A DNA stretch of 64,000 nucleotides, taken from contig JADJMH010000001.1 in NCBI GenBank assembly GCA_016709675.1, positions 496,001 to 560,000 of the forward strand, given 5' to 3'. Position numbers and translations under genes: made by a program. The notes beneath the pieces were generated by a model. That model was not told the DNA's origin. It was given only the letters and a program-made list of their open reading frames with translations, and ran no database searches. Source of the DNA: Candidatus Accumulibacter proximus. GTDB lineage: Bacteria; Pseudomonadota; Gammaproteobacteria; Burkholderiales; Rhodocyclaceae. Shown piece by piece: positions 53,219 to 62,910 of this stretch; within the stretch, counting starts at the first letter, position 1, and each line of letters starts with the position of its first letter.

Positions 53219-54232
53219 TCAGTTCTCGCGGCTGACAGGGTTGGCGCGCTCCGCCATCTCGATTGCCTGCTCAATGGCCGCGAACAGGCTACCCGGATCC
53301 GCCTGGCCGGTCCCCGCAAGTTCCAGCGCCGTGCCATGATCAACCGAGGTGCGAATGATCGGCAGGCCAAGCGTGACGTTGATGCCGTGACCAAAACTCG
53401 CGTACTTGAGCGCGGTCAGGCCCTGATCGTGGTACATCGCCAGAACACAATCGCCACGTGCCAGCACCGGCGGTGAGAACATCGTATCGGCCGGCAACGG
53501 CCCGAGCAGCGTCATGCCCTCGGCACGCAAACGATCGAGCACCGGGATGATGACGTCGATCTCCTCGCGCCCGAGGTAGCCCCCCTCGCCGGCGTGCGGA
53601 TTAAGGCCAGCAACCAGGATGCGTGGACGAGTGATGCCGTATTTCTGCCCCATATCAGAATGCAGGATACGCAGCGTTTCTTCGACGGCCGCCTGTGTCA
53701 CGGCCGCCGGCACGTCCTTGAGTGGCAGATGGGTCGTCACCAGAGCGACCCGCAGCCCGCCTCCGGCGAGCATCATCACCACCCGACGCGTTCCCGTCCG
53801 CTCGGCCAGGTATTCCGTATGACCGGTGAAAGGCATGCCGGCGTCGTTGATCACCCCCTTGTGTACGGGTGCGGTGACCATTGCGGCAAACTCTCCGGAC
53901 TGGCAACCGGCCAGCGCGCGATCGAGCAAGCCGAGCACCTGGCGCGCATTGGCAGGATCCAGGCGACCGGGATAGGCCTTGGCCGCCAGGGGTAGATGGA
54001 GAACGTCAAGCGTACCTGGCTGCAAGGGCAGCGACGGGTTCCAGTTGCGCAGCGTGCCGGCGGTCAACTGCAGCGACGACGCTCTCTCGGCAAGCAGGGG
54101 AAGATCACCTAGGACAACGATCCGGGCAGGAAACTGTGCCTGGCGAACAGGATCCATCAAATGCAGGCAGATCTCCGGACCCACCCCGGCGGGTTCGCCG
54201 ACCGTGACCGCAATCGTTGGCGATGACTGCAT
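53219..54232 (-). CDS. pdxA: 4-hydroxythreonine-4-phosphate dehydrogenase
   Basis: 337 residues from ATG 54232 (MQSSPTIAVTVGEPAGVGPE). Family signatures are TGHTEYLAERTG, VALVTTHLPLKDVPAAVTQA and ILVAGLNPHAGEGGYLGREE with His metal ligands. CVLAMYHDQGLTALKYASFG and TLGLPIIRTSVDHGTAL follow. It works in pyridoxal phosphate synthesis. It lies between surA and rsmA, as in many proteobacteria, with four-base gaps on each side. Its start is 5 bases after the surA stop. Confidence 0.95.
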   Translation of the reverse strand: MQSSPTIAVTVGEPAGVGPEICLHLMDPVRQAQFPARIVVLGDLPLLAERASSLQLTAGTLRNWNPSLPLQPGTLDVLHLPLAAKAYPGRLDPANARQVLGLLDRALAGCQSGEFAAMVTAPVHKGVINDAGMPFTGHTEYLAERTGTRRVVMMLAGGGLRVALVTTHLPLKDVPAAVTQAAVEETLRILHSDMGQKYGITRPRILVAGLNPHAGEGGYLGREEIDVIIPVLDRLRAEGMTLLGPLPADTMFSPPVLARGDCVLAMYHDQGLTALKYASFGHGINVTLGLPIIRTSVDHGTALELAGTGQADPGSLFAAIEQAIEMAERANPVSREN

Positions 54233-54236
54233 ACAC

Positions 54237-55541
54237 TCAACCCTCCTCGAGTCGAATCTCCACATAGGCCCGGTCGCGTGCCTGGCGTAGCCAGTCCTGG
54301 TAGGCCTCGTCGCGCTTGCGTTCGCGGAGCGTCTGACGGGCAGCCGCCCGTTGTCGCTCGGTCGACACATCCTGGACCCGACGCTCGATCACCTCGATCA
54401 GGTGAAAACCAAATGGTGATTGCACTGGCTGGCTGACTTCGCCTGGCGCGAGCAGATTCATCGCCCGCTCGAACTCCGGCACCGTGTCACCGGGATAAAT
54501 CCAGCCAAGATCACCGCCTTTTGCCGCAGACCCGTCCTGCGAGAAAAACTTGGCCAGATCGGCAAAGCTTTCGCCGTGCCTGATCCGCTCACGCAAGCCC
54601 TCGATCTTGTGGCGAGCCTCCGGCTCTGATACGACCTCGTTGACCTTGATCAGGATATGCCGCGCGTGCGTCTGCTCGATCGCCTGTGCCAAACCGCCGC
54701 CGCGCTTGGCCAGCAGCTTTATCACGTGAAAGCCGTTCGAACTGCGAAGGACCGGCGACACCTCGCCGACCTTGAGCTGAAGACTTGCCTCGGCAAACAT
54801 GGCTGGCAGACGATCGAGCGAACGCCAGCCCAGATTGCCTCCTTTCATGCCGTCGGGTGCGTCTGAATAAGCGGCCGCAAGCTGCGCAAAGTCCTCACCT
54901 TTGCGCAAACGGTCCAATACCTGCTCGGCTTTGGCCCGGAGCTTCTGAATCTGCTCGGGGCTCGCTGACTCTGGCGCCCGCAGCAGGATATGAGCCAGTT
55001 GATACTCCTCCCCTGCTGTGCCTTGTACCGACACTGTGGCCAGATAATTGTCGATCTCGCCGTCAGAAATGAAAATCTTGCTCTCGACCTCGCGCTCACG
55101 CAGCCGGCCAATGGTCATCTCGGCACGAATTTCCTCGCGAAAGCTGGCAAAAGAAACGCCGTCTTTTTCGAGCGCTGCCCGAAACTGGGCAAGCGACATC
55201 TTGTTGCCGGCCGCAATGCGCTGCAGCGCCTGCTCCAGCTGGACATCGTCGACGCGCAAACCCATGTCGCGCGCCAACTGTAACTGGACCTTGTCCATCA
55301 CCAGACGTTCGAGCACCTGCTTTTCGAGCACATCGCGCGGTGGCGGCGTCATCCCCTGTCGCTGCAACTGGCCCAGCGCAGAGTGAAGTCGCGAACGCAA
55401 TTCATGAAAAGTAATCACTTCATCGTTGACGACGGCAACGATGCGATCGACCGCGACCGGCTGGCCGGATGGCCGGGGCTGCGCCGCCGCCAGCCCGACC
55501 AGGCAGACTGAGACAAGCACGGTGCGAAATAAGAGCATCAT
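54237..55541 (-). CDS. surA: Periplasmic chaperone / peptidyl-prolyl isomerase SurA
   Basis: 434 residues. The start used is ATG 55541 (MMLLFRTVLVSVCLVGLAAA); another ATG at 55556 overlaps the lptD stop. A signal peptide is followed by DRIVAVVNDEVITFHELRSR. The SurA N-domain reads QLARDMGLRVDDVQLEQALQ. Two parvulin domains follow, seen in EYQLAHILLRAPESASPEQI with GGNLGWRSLDRLPAMFAEAS, and RHILIKVNEVVSEPEARHKI with GGDLGWIYPGDTVPEFERAM. It assists outer-membrane protein folding, including LptD made by the preceding gene. The operon order is the classic lptD-surA-pdxA-rsmA. Confidence 0.95.
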   Translation of the reverse strand: MMLLFRTVLVSVCLVGLAAAQPRPSGQPVAVDRIVAVVNDEVITFHELRSRLHSALGQLQRQGMTPPPRDVLEKQVLERLVMDKVQLQLARDMGLRVDDVQLEQALQRIAAGNKMSLAQFRAALEKDGVSFASFREEIRAEMTIGRLREREVESKIFISDGEIDNYLATVSVQGTAGEEYQLAHILLRAPESASPEQIQKLRAKAEQVLDRLRKGEDFAQLAAAYSDAPDGMKGGNLGWRSLDRLPAMFAEASLQLKVGEVSPVLRSSNGFHVIKLLAKRGGGLAQAIEQTHARHILIKVNEVVSEPEARHKIEGLRERIRHGESFADLAKFFSQDGSAAKGGDLGWIYPGDTVPEFERAMNLLAPGEVSQPVQSPFGFHLIEVIERRVQDVSTERQRAAARQTLRERKRDEAYQDWLRQARDRAYVEIRLEEG

Positions 55542-55549
55542 TCTGTGAC

Positions 55550-58465
55550 CTACCATTCAGCCAGACCCTGGTCCATCATCGCCGGACCGACGGCGTATCC
55601 CGGAATCCTGCGCTGAAGGAGACTCAAGGGGTTTGAGCCAACGCTCGCCAGGCCATTCAATTGCAGTTGCACGAAGAACTGAGTCGTCGAGTCGGCCTCG
55701 GTCGTCTGCACGCGATGGGCCACCGTACGTAGCGCCCAGCAACCCGCGTTATACTCGAGCCCCCCGATGATCTCGATCGGCTGATTCTGCAGAAACGAGT
55801 AATTGTAGCGACCAACCGCCTGCCAACGACCGCTAAGCGGCCACTGGCCGGAAACATCCACTTGTTTGATCGGAATCGCGGCGTCGGTGTTGTAACTATA
55901 GGTGGCATTGACCACCTTGCCTGGCGCCGGCAGATAACGCGCGCCGAGAGAGTAGCGCTCGAACTGCTGATCACCCGGATCATATTGCAGGGCGGCGTCC
56001 GCATACACGCTTGGCCATACCTGGCCGCTGAAACCGGCCAGGAAATCCGATTTGTCCCACTTGCGATTGGTGGTACCGGGAAGCGTGACCTTGTCGTCCG
56101 AAAAGTACAGTCGCTGGCCAAACATTGCCCGCATGATCTCCGCACCGCTGGACGGATCGATCAGGCGAGAACCGAGAGCGGCGGTCAACTGGTTCGCATT
56201 GTTGATGCGATCCCAGCCGGAAAACTGGTTGTCGGCAAATATCTGTGCAAAGTTGAAGTCAGCCAAAGCCGTGTCGAAAATCGGGATGTCGTTCTGGTTC
56301 TTGTACGGGATGTTCAGGTAGAACAGTCGTGGCTCAAGGGTCTGCGTGTAGTCGCGACCAAACCAGTTACTTGATCGCTCGAAGGTCATCCCTGAATCGA
56401 CACTGAAAATCGGCAGCGTGCGGCTGATTGAATCGGGACGAACGTCACCCGAAGTGGGATAGGACAACGCGTAGTGGGTGAGGTTTACGCCCAGCCGTGG
56501 CGTCACGTACCACCCTGGCGTGACATAGGGCAGCGAGATCTCTGGCTGGAGAACGGTCCTCTGTCCTTCCAACTTGCTTGGGATGATCACCTGTCCAGCG
56601 ACCTTGGTGGCGCCAGCGCTGACGAAATTGGTGTACTGCCCAAAGAAGGCGCTGTCCGTGAAGAACAGGTCCGGCTGCCGCGCGTTCACCGTGATCTGCG
56701 GCAACAAACGATATGGCTGAGCGATGAGATTCTGGGGATCAGGCTGCAAAGTCTGGAAAGACTGCACATTGGCGGTCGCCGTCCACCACCCCGCACCACC
56801 GTAGCTCAGCACACCCTGCTGCAGAAGTTGGGTCTTCGCGGTACTGGTAATCTGACTTGACAAATCGGTGTAGTAGTCGTTATCCGACACCCGGCTGTAG
56901 TTGATTGAGCCAGAAAAGCCGTTGGCTGTGGTCTGGATGTGGCTCAGAGCCACCCCCCAGCGGTCAATGCCGGCCTCCCGGTCATTCGGAAGGTACTCGA
57001 CGGTTGCGCTGCTGTTGTAGAACCCACCAAAGGCCGCGTTGAGATAGCGAACCTCGCCGCCCATCTGCAACCCGCGTTTCGTGAGCAACCGGGGCGTGAA
57101 GGTCGCGTCCATGTTCGGCGCGATGTTCCAGTAGTACGGCACCGAAATCATGAAGCCGCTGTTGTTGCTCGAGCCATAGGTCGGCATCAGGAAACCCGAC
57201 CTGCGCTCATCGTTGAGCGCAAAGGACATCCACGGCGAATAGAGGATTGGCACACCGAGAAAACGAACGGTAGTCTCCTTGCCAGTTCCGACATCGTTGT
57301 CGTAATCGAGCTTGAGATCGCTGGCACTGAGGTACCAGTCGTCGTTACCGGGCTTGCAGGTGGTGTAGGTGGCAGCCGTCATGCGAACCTGATTCTCTCC
57401 TTCAAGATCGATGCGCTCTGCCTCACCACGTGCCTCCGTGACCTCGCCGACCGCCTTGTCTGAACTCTTCAACTTGGTCTGCCCGGGCTTGATGGCCAAC
57501 ACGCGTGGCGCGGCAAAACCAGTCGAGGTTTCGGCATCCGGCTGCGCCGCGGCCCAGGACGGGTCGGACAGCTCGCCAGCTTGCGCCCGGGCGGCAGCCG
57601 ACGACTGCCGTTTCATGAAGTACGAAGCCTGGTCGAAAAACCCGACCTGGTCTTCGAGCTTCAGGCGACCCCGGGTACCTAGAAGGAGGTCATCCCCCTG
57701 CTGGAGGCGAACGTTGCCGATCGCCTCAACCTCGTCGTCGATCGGCCAGTAGGTCAGACGGTCGGCGGTCAACAGCGTACCAGCCTTGCGCAATTCCCCA
57801 TCATCCTCGGCCAGAACCTCCCGGCCGACGAGGCCAGAAATGCGCTGTGCGCTCAAAAAAACCGGGCGCGGGGCCTCGCTCTCGATTGGCAACGGCACTA
57901 TCGCCTTGGCCATCCGCAGGGCAAGGGGTGGCCCATCGGGGACGGGCACGGCGAGTGGCGCCGGCGCCGGTGGCTGGCCGGCAGGTTTGGCCACGGGAAC
58001 CGCGCTCTCCGTACGTGTGCTGCGAACGGCGGCAGAGGGCTGCGGCAAACCCTGGGGCACGGCCGACGGTCTTGCATCCTCGGCCACCCGGCGCGCCGGC
58101 GGAGTGACTTCCGGCGCTGGATGCTCTGCGGGAGGCGATACGGGCGCCACCGATCTATCGGCAGTCGACTCTCGCCGCCTGGAATCAGTCTGGACATCTG
58201 GGTTCGGGGCCGTCGCGGCAGGCATCGGCCGCGTTTCAATCACAGGCGCATCAACCGCCCTGGCCTCGGCGGCAGGTCGGTCAAGGGGATCCTTGGCCGG
58301 CGACGTGACCGGCTTCACTGGTGGCAAGCCAAGCAAACCAGGATCGACCCGGAAGGGTGCCAGACTCTGCCCGCAAGCCTCGCCAGCAAGGCTCGCCGCA
58401 AGGGTTCCGGCAAAACCGCAGCAGACCATCAGAGTCAGCGGCTTGCGTCGATAAGGAAACTTCAT
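55550..58465 (-). CDS. lptD: LPS-assembly protein LptD with long N-terminal low-complexity extension
   Basis: 971 residues against about 770-800 in most LptD. A signal peptide (LTLMVCCGFAGTLAASLAGE) leads to a Pro/Ala/Val-rich region of about 150 residues (about 45-190). The LptA-like N-terminal domain follows, with ADRLTYWPIDDEVEAIGNVR and GDDLLLGTRGRLKLEDQVGF. The barrel part has FLGVPILYSPWMSFALNDER-RSGFL, GLQMGGEVRYLNAAFGGFYN, LPQITVNARQPDLFFTDSAF and TLEPRLFYLNIPYKNQND. It ends QGLAEW. Cysteines in CKPGNDD and NAGCWALRT suit the required disulfides. It inserts LPS in the outer membrane. Its TAG overlaps the ATG of the surA alternative start. Confidence 0.93.
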   Translation of the reverse strand: MKFPYRRKPLTLMVCCGFAGTLAASLAGEACGQSLAPFRVDPGLLGLPPVKPVTSPAKDPLDRPAAEARAVDAPVIETRPMPAATAPNPDVQTDSRRRESTADRSVAPVSPPAEHPAPEVTPPARRVAEDARPSAVPQGLPQPSAAVRSTRTESAVPVAKPAGQPPAPAPLAVPVPDGPPLALRMAKAIVPLPIESEAPRPVFLSAQRISGLVGREVLAEDDGELRKAGTLLTADRLTYWPIDDEVEAIGNVRLQQGDDLLLGTRGRLKLEDQVGFFDQASYFMKRQSSAAARAQAGELSDPSWAAAQPDAETSTGFAAPRVLAIKPGQTKLKSSDKAVGEVTEARGEAERIDLEGENQVRMTAATYTTCKPGNDDWYLSASDLKLDYDNDVGTGKETTVRFLGVPILYSPWMSFALNDERRSGFLMPTYGSSNNSGFMISVPYYWNIAPNMDATFTPRLLTKRGLQMGGEVRYLNAAFGGFYNSSATVEYLPNDREAGIDRWGVALSHIQTTANGFSGSINYSRVSDNDYYTDLSSQITSTAKTQLLQQGVLSYGGAGWWTATANVQSFQTLQPDPQNLIAQPYRLLPQITVNARQPDLFFTDSAFFGQYTNFVSAGATKVAGQVIIPSKLEGQRTVLQPEISLPYVTPGWYVTPRLGVNLTHYALSYPTSGDVRPDSISRTLPIFSVDSGMTFERSSNWFGRDYTQTLEPRLFYLNIPYKNQNDIPIFDTALADFNFAQIFADNQFSGWDRINNANQLTAALGSRLIDPSSGAEIMRAMFGQRLYFSDDKVTLPGTTNRKWDKSDFLAGFSGQVWPSVYADAALQYDPGDQQFERYSLGARYLPAPGKVVNATYSYNTDAAIPIKQVDVSGQWPLSGRWQAVGRYNYSFLQNQPIEIIGGLEYNAGCWALRTVAHRVQTTEADSTTQFFVQLQLNGLASVGSNPLSLLQRRIPGYAVGPAMMDQGLAEW

Positions 58466-58529
58466 TCCGGCGTGATCAGTGGAAGGTACGATGGGTAGTT
58501 ACTTCGGTCGGCGCGTTGGAGCGCGGTCG

Positions 58530-58557
58530 GATGCTAAAATCTGGCCATTCTAGCATC
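58530..58557. promoter_or_regulatory. Dyad in the lptD-amgK divergent region
   Basis: GATGCTA (58530-58536) and TAGCATC (58551-58557) form a perfect 7-bp inverted repeat with a 14-base spacer. It includes TAAAAT, a possible -10 for amgK. It may be an operator or overlap the promoter. The spacing (21 bp centre to centre) fits a dimeric regulator. No regulator can be named. Confidence 0.35.
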
Positions 58558-58577
58558 AACGTTTAAGGAGAAGCGGC

Positions 58578-59612
58578 ATGCCGCGCACCGCCCTGCTGGG
58601 TCACTGGGTCCGGGAGCTTTTCGAGCCAGATTTCCCCGATCGCGATTTTCGCCTTGAACCCGCCTCGGCCGACGCCAGTTTCAGGCGTTACTTTCGGCTC
58701 ACGCTGCCGGATGGAACAACGCGCATCGTCATGGACGCACCGCCCGACAAGGAAGAGTGTCGTCCGTTTCTGAAGGTCGCCGCCCTGTTTCGGGAGGCAG
58801 GCGTACATGTACCCGTGGTTCTGGCCGAGAATCTCGAGCAAGGCTTCCTGCTGCTTTCCGACCTCGGCAACACGACCTACCTGACAGCACTGAAAGACCG
58901 GAACCTGGCGCCGCAACTGTACGGCGACGCCAACAGCGCGCTGCTTGCCCTGCAGATCGCCAGCCGGCCAGGAGTCCTGCCAGAATACGACTACGCCCTG
59001 CTGAGCCGCGAACTCGCACTCTTTCCCGACTGGTACCTGGCACACCATCTTGGTCTGACGCCGGACAAGGCGACGCAAGACACGCTGCACCGGGTCTTTT
59101 CGGAAATCCTGACCAACAACCTGAAGCAGCCGCAGGTCTTCGTCCATCGCGACTACCACTCGCGCAACCTGATGGTCATCGGGGACAATGCGCCGACCTT
59201 CCCGACCAACCCGGGAATCCTGGATTTTCAGGACGCCGTTTACGGCCCGATAAGCTACGACCTCGTGTCGCTCTATCGCGACGCCTACATCCAGTGGTCA
59301 GAAGAGCAGGAGCTCGACTACGTGATCCGGTATTGGGAAGCGGCCCGACGGGCGAGTTTACCGGTTCACGCCGACTTTCATGACTTCTACCGCGACTATG
59401 AATGGATGGGCGCGCAGCGCCAACTCAAGGTGCTGGGTATCTTCGCCCGCCTTTGCCACCGCGACGGCAAGGACGATTACCTCAAGGACATGCCGCGTGT
59501 GCTGAGCTATCTACGGCGGACCTGCCAGCGCTACGCCGAACTGCGGCCGCTCGCGCGGCTGCTTGACGGACTCGACGAGCAGCGGCAGGTCGAAGTCGGC
59601 TATACCTTCTGA
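58578..59612 (+). CDS. amgK: N-acetylmuramate/N-acetylglucosamine kinase AmgK
   Basis: 344 residues (ATG 58578, AAGGAG seven bases upstream). Aminoglycoside-phosphotransferase fold: SADASFRRYFRLTLPDGTTR, then DAPPDKEECRPFLKVAALFR, the catalytic loop VFVHRDYHSRNLMVIGDNAP and the metal motif GILDFQDAVYGPISYDLVSL. The C-terminal part is YRDYEWMGAQRQLKVLGIFA. It phosphorylates MurNAc/GlcNAc at the anomeric position in cell-wall recycling and works with MurU downstream (TGATGA overlap). Alternative: other APH-like kinase, but the coupling to murU is decisive. Confidence 0.9.
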   Translation: MPRTALLGHWVRELFEPDFPDRDFRLEPASADASFRRYFRLTLPDGTTRIVMDAPPDKEECRPFLKVAALFREAGVHVPVVLAENLEQGFLLLSDLGNTTYLTALKDRNLAPQLYGDANSALLALQIASRPGVLPEYDYALLSRELALFPDWYLAHHLGLTPDKATQDTLHRVFSEILTNNLKQPQVFVHRDYHSRNLMVIGDNAPTFPTNPGILDFQDAVYGPISYDLVSLYRDAYIQWSEEQELDYVIRYWEAARRASLPVHADFHDFYRDYEWMGAQRQLKVLGIFARLCHRDGKDDYLKDMPRVLSYLRRTCQRYAELRPLARLLDGLDEQRQVEVGYTF

Positions 59613-60316
59613 TGAAAGCGATGATTCTTGCTGCCGGCCGCGGTGAGCGCCTGCGGCCACTGACCGATGTGACGCCAAAACCCCTGCTTCGCGCTGGCGG
59701 CAAGGCCCTGATCGTGTGGCACCTGGAACGACTGGCAGCAGCGGGCTGGCACGACGTCGTGATCAATCACGCCCACCTCGGGAAACAGATCGAAGCAACA
59801 CTGGGCAATGGCAGCTCATTTGGCCTCAGCATCACGTACTCCGGGGAACCTGTCGGGGCCCTGGAGACGGCAGGTGGTATCGCCGCCGCACTGCCCTTGC
59901 TCGGGTCGCAGCCTTTTCTGGCGGTAAACGGCGACATCTGGTGCGACTGGGATTTCGCGCGCGCGCGCTATGTGGCGCAGGCTCGCGACCAACGACGTGC
60001 CCACCTGGTGCTGGTCACCAACCCGCGGCACCATCGCGGGGGCGATTTCCGCCTCGCCGGTGACACCATGCTGAGCGCTGGCGAAACTACCTGCAACACT
60101 GTCACCTACGCTGGCATCGGCGTCTTCTGGCCGGAGTTTTTTGCTGCCGTTCCCGCGGGCGCGGTGATGAAGCTGCGGCCGCTGCTCGATGATGGCATTT
60201 CCCGCCGAATCGTTACCGGGGAATTGCATCGCGGCCGCTGGGTCGACGTCGGCACGCCAGAACGCCTCGCTGAACTCGACAGGGAACTTGCGCATGCGTC
60301 ACCAGCCTTATTCTAG
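59612..60316 (+). CDS. murU: N-acetylmuramate alpha-1-phosphate uridylyltransferase MurU
   Basis: 234 residues, starting MKAMILAAGRGERLRPLTDV with TPKPLLRAGGKALIVWHLER (nucleotide-binding G-x-G-x-R-x(2)-P-L-T region). Next come VVINHAHLGKQIEATLGNGS, ITYSGEPVGALETAGGIAAA, FLAVNGDIWCDWDFA and FAAVPAGAVMKLRPLLDDGI. It makes UDP-MurNAc from MurNAc-1-P. The ATG overlaps the amgK stop, and its own end overlaps pepP by 23 bases. Sugar-nucleotide transferase fold is certain; MurU is by context. Confidence 0.9.
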   Translation: MKAMILAAGRGERLRPLTDVTPKPLLRAGGKALIVWHLERLAAAGWHDVVINHAHLGKQIEATLGNGSSFGLSITYSGEPVGALETAGGIAAALPLLGSQPFLAVNGDIWCDWDFARARYVAQARDQRRAHLVLVTNPRHHRGGDFRLAGDTMLSAGETTCNTVTYAGIGVFWPEFFAAVPAGAVMKLRPLLDDGISRRIVTGELHRGRWVDVGTPERLAELDRELAHASPALF

Positions 60317-61601
60317 CCGCCGCCAACAGCTCCAGGCGGAACTCGGTGACGGCGTCGCCATCATCCCGACTGCGCCAGAGCGTCTGCGCAACCGTGACGC
60401 GCACTACCCCTATCGCTTCGACAGCTACTTCTGGTATCTGACCGGTTTCCCCGAACCGGAGGCGACGATAGTGTTGATCGGCGGCAAGGAACCGAGGTCG
60501 ATCCTGTTCTGCCGCGAGAGGGACGAGGCACGCGAAATCTGGGACGGCTTCCGCTATGGACCCGAAACCGCCGCAGACGCCTTCGGCTTTTCGGAAGCTC
60601 ATCCGATGGCCATGCTCGAACAGAAGCTGCCCGAGTTGATCGCCAACCGCAGCGTCCTGTGGCACTCGCTCGGCCACGATGCCGACTGGGACCGCCGGAT
60701 CGCCAGCGCGTTGAATGCCGTGCGTGCCGAAAGCCGCAACGGCATACGGGCACCGGGCGAAATCCGCGATCTGCGCGGCCTTCTCGACCAGATGCGATTG
60801 ACCAAGGACTTGCACGAGATCGCGATCATGCGTCGCGCGGCCGACATTGCTTCGGCCGGCCACGCCCGCGCCATGCGCGCCTGCCGGCCAGGCATGGCGG
60901 AATACGAACTCGAAGCCGAACTGAGCTACGAGTTCCGCCGGCGAGGCGCCGCCGGACATGCCTACACACCGATCGTCGCCGGCGGAGCCAATGCCTGCAT
61001 CCTGCACTATGTCGAGAACAACCGGTTGCTGGCCGGGCATTCGTTGGTGCTGATCGACGCCGGCTGCGAGCTCGACGGCTACGCCTCTGACATTACCCGC
61101 ACCTTCCCGGTCAGCGGCCGCTTCAGCCCGGAGCAGCGCGAGATCTACGAAATCGTCCTCGCCGCGCAGCAGGCCGCGATTGACGCGGTGCGTCCCGGTG
61201 CCTCGTTCATGGACTATCACCAGGCGGCACTGCGTGTTCTTTCGCAGGGCCTGATCGACCTCAAGCTGATCACCGGCAGCGTCGACGGGGCCATCGAGAG
61301 TGAAGCCTACAAGCCCTGGTACATGCACCGCACCGGCCACTGGCTGGGCCTCGATGTTCATGACGTGGGCGAGTACCGGACCGGCAGCGAGGACAGCGCC
61401 TGGGTCAAGCTGGTTCCCGGCATGACGCTGACGGTCGAACCGGGCCTTTACTTCCGCCCGGACACGAACGTACCGCAGCACCTACATGGTATCGGTGTGC
61501 GCATCGAGGATGATGTGCTGGTCCGAGCCGATGGCTGCATGGTATACACCAGCGCACCCAAGACGGTTGCCGAAATCGAAGAAGTGATGTGCCATGACTG
61601 A
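60294..61601 (+). CDS. pepP: Xaa-Pro aminopeptidase (aminopeptidase P)
   Basis: 435 residues from ATG 60294 (MRHQPYSSRRQQLQAELGDG), with AGGGA upstream. N-terminal domain has RNRDAHYPYRFDSYFWYLTG and FCRERDEAREIWDGFRYGPE. The C-terminal pita-bread metallopeptidase domain has LIDAGCELDGYASDITRTFP (two metal-binding Asp), YMHRTGHWLGLDVHDVGEYR (His), VPGMTLTVEPGLYFRPDTNV and GIGVRIEDDVLVRADGCMVY (Glu ligands). It removes N-terminal residues before Pro. A long reading upstream lies within murU. The end overlaps ubiH by ATGACTGA. Confidence 0.95.
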   Translation: MRHQPYSSRRQQLQAELGDGVAIIPTAPERLRNRDAHYPYRFDSYFWYLTGFPEPEATIVLIGGKEPRSILFCRERDEAREIWDGFRYGPETAADAFGFSEAHPMAMLEQKLPELIANRSVLWHSLGHDADWDRRIASALNAVRAESRNGIRAPGEIRDLRGLLDQMRLTKDLHEIAIMRRAADIASAGHARAMRACRPGMAEYELEAELSYEFRRRGAAGHAYTPIVAGGANACILHYVENNRLLAGHSLVLIDAGCELDGYASDITRTFPVSGRFSPEQREIYEIVLAAQQAAIDAVRPGASFMDYHQAALRVLSQGLIDLKLITGSVDGAIESEAYKPWYMHRTGHWLGLDVHDVGEYRTGSEDSAWVKLVPGMTLTVEPGLYFRPDTNVPQHLHGIGVRIEDDVLVRADGCMVYTSAPKTVAEIEEVMCHD

Positions 61602-62747
61602 TACCCTCCACTCGGTGGACATCGCCATCGTTGGCGCTGGCCCGGTTGGCATGGCACTCGCACTGGCCTTGGCCGGAGGTCCTTACAGCGTCCTGCTGAT
61701 CGACAGCCGCCAGCGCGGTGCGTCGGCCGGGGACCCGCGCGCCCTGGCGCTGTCGCACGGAACCCGCCAGCTCCTCGAACGGCTCGGCGCCTGGAACAGC
61801 CCCCTTGCCACGCCGATCCAGACCATTCATGTCTCGCAGCGCGGCGGCTTTGGCCGCACGCTGATCGACGCCACGGACTACGGCATTCCGGCGCTCGGCT
61901 ACGTGATGCGTTACCGTGATCTCGCGGCGACCCTTGATCAACGCATGGCAACCTCACGACGGCTGAGCAACTGCACGGTCGTCAAGATCTTGGCCAACCG
62001 CGATGCTGCCGACATCACGCTCGGCGATGGTGGCGAGAAGCGAAGCATCGCCGCCCGCCTGGTCGTTCATGCCGAGGGTACGCCGGGCAACGACGCAGGG
62101 GTTCGGGTGTGCGATTACCGACAGCACGCCTTGGTCGCCGAAGTCCGCCCACTCGCCGGGCACGCTCACCGCGCCTGGGAGCGCTTCACGCCAGACGGGC
62201 CACTCGCGCTGCTACCACTTGCTCAGGACTACTCGGTCGTGTTTACGATGCCTCCCGACAAGGCCAGCGAGCACATCAAGCTAGACGAGCAAGCGTTTCT
62301 CGCCGCCCTGCGAATACAGTTCGGCAGCCGCATGGACTTGTTGCCAGCGGCCCGCGCGCCAGTTTCCCGCTGGCGCTTCGCGTCCGCCGGCAACTCACCG
62401 TCCAGCGTCAGGTGTGGATCGGCAACGCCGCGCAAAGCCTGCACCCGGTTTCTGGGCAGGGTTTCAACCTCGGCCTGCGCGACGCCTGGGAGCTGGCCGA
62501 AGCCCTGCTCACACGCGCCGGCGGCGACCCTGGCGACGCGGCCGCCCTCGCCTTCTACACTCAGGGACGCCGGATCGACCGCGTCGGCAGCATGGGCTTC
62601 ACCGATGGCATCGTGCGTCTCTTCTCCAATGATCTGGGCCCGTTGCAGGTCGCTCGCGGGCTAGGCCTGCTCAGCCTTGACCTGCTGCCACCGTTACGTC
62701 ATTTCGTCGCTCGGCGCATGATCTGGGGAGCGCGGGCCTGGCCTTAG
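61594..62747 (+). CDS. ubiH: UbiH-type FAD monooxygenase (2-octaprenyl-6-methoxyphenol hydroxylase), one frameshift
   Basis: The start is ATG 61594 (MTDTLHSVDIAIVGAGPVGM), with the FAD-binding GAGPVGM at the N-terminus. DPRALALSHGTRQLLERLGA and VMRYRDLAATLDQRM follow. RLVVHAEGTPGNDAGVRV lies in place of the usual LVVAADG region. The frame changes near 62372, at a TTTCCC run. It continues RQLTVQRQVWIGNAAQSLHP then VSGQGFNLGLRDAWELAEAL (GNAAQSLHPVSGQGFNLGLRD is the second FAD motif). It ends at TAG 62745-62747. A ring hydroxylase in ubiquinone synthesis. The indel in an essential-type gene argues that many frame changes in this window are sequencing errors. Confidence 0.88.
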
Positions 62748-62910
62748 CCCATTGCTTGCTGCCGGAAGATCTGGTCGCCTGCTGACCCGCCGAGCAAACC
62801 GCGCCAGCTGCCGGGACGCACGACACGACCGCCGCCATGTTTCGCTTTGTTGCCGATTCGGCTAGACTTGCCCGCTTACTCAGCGCTTTGCCCACATTCG
62901 TGACGACCCC

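Noticed and set aside
60213..61481. Minus-strand open frame (422 codons) opposite pepP
   Set aside because: Shadow of pepP, whose metal-binding motifs are all present.
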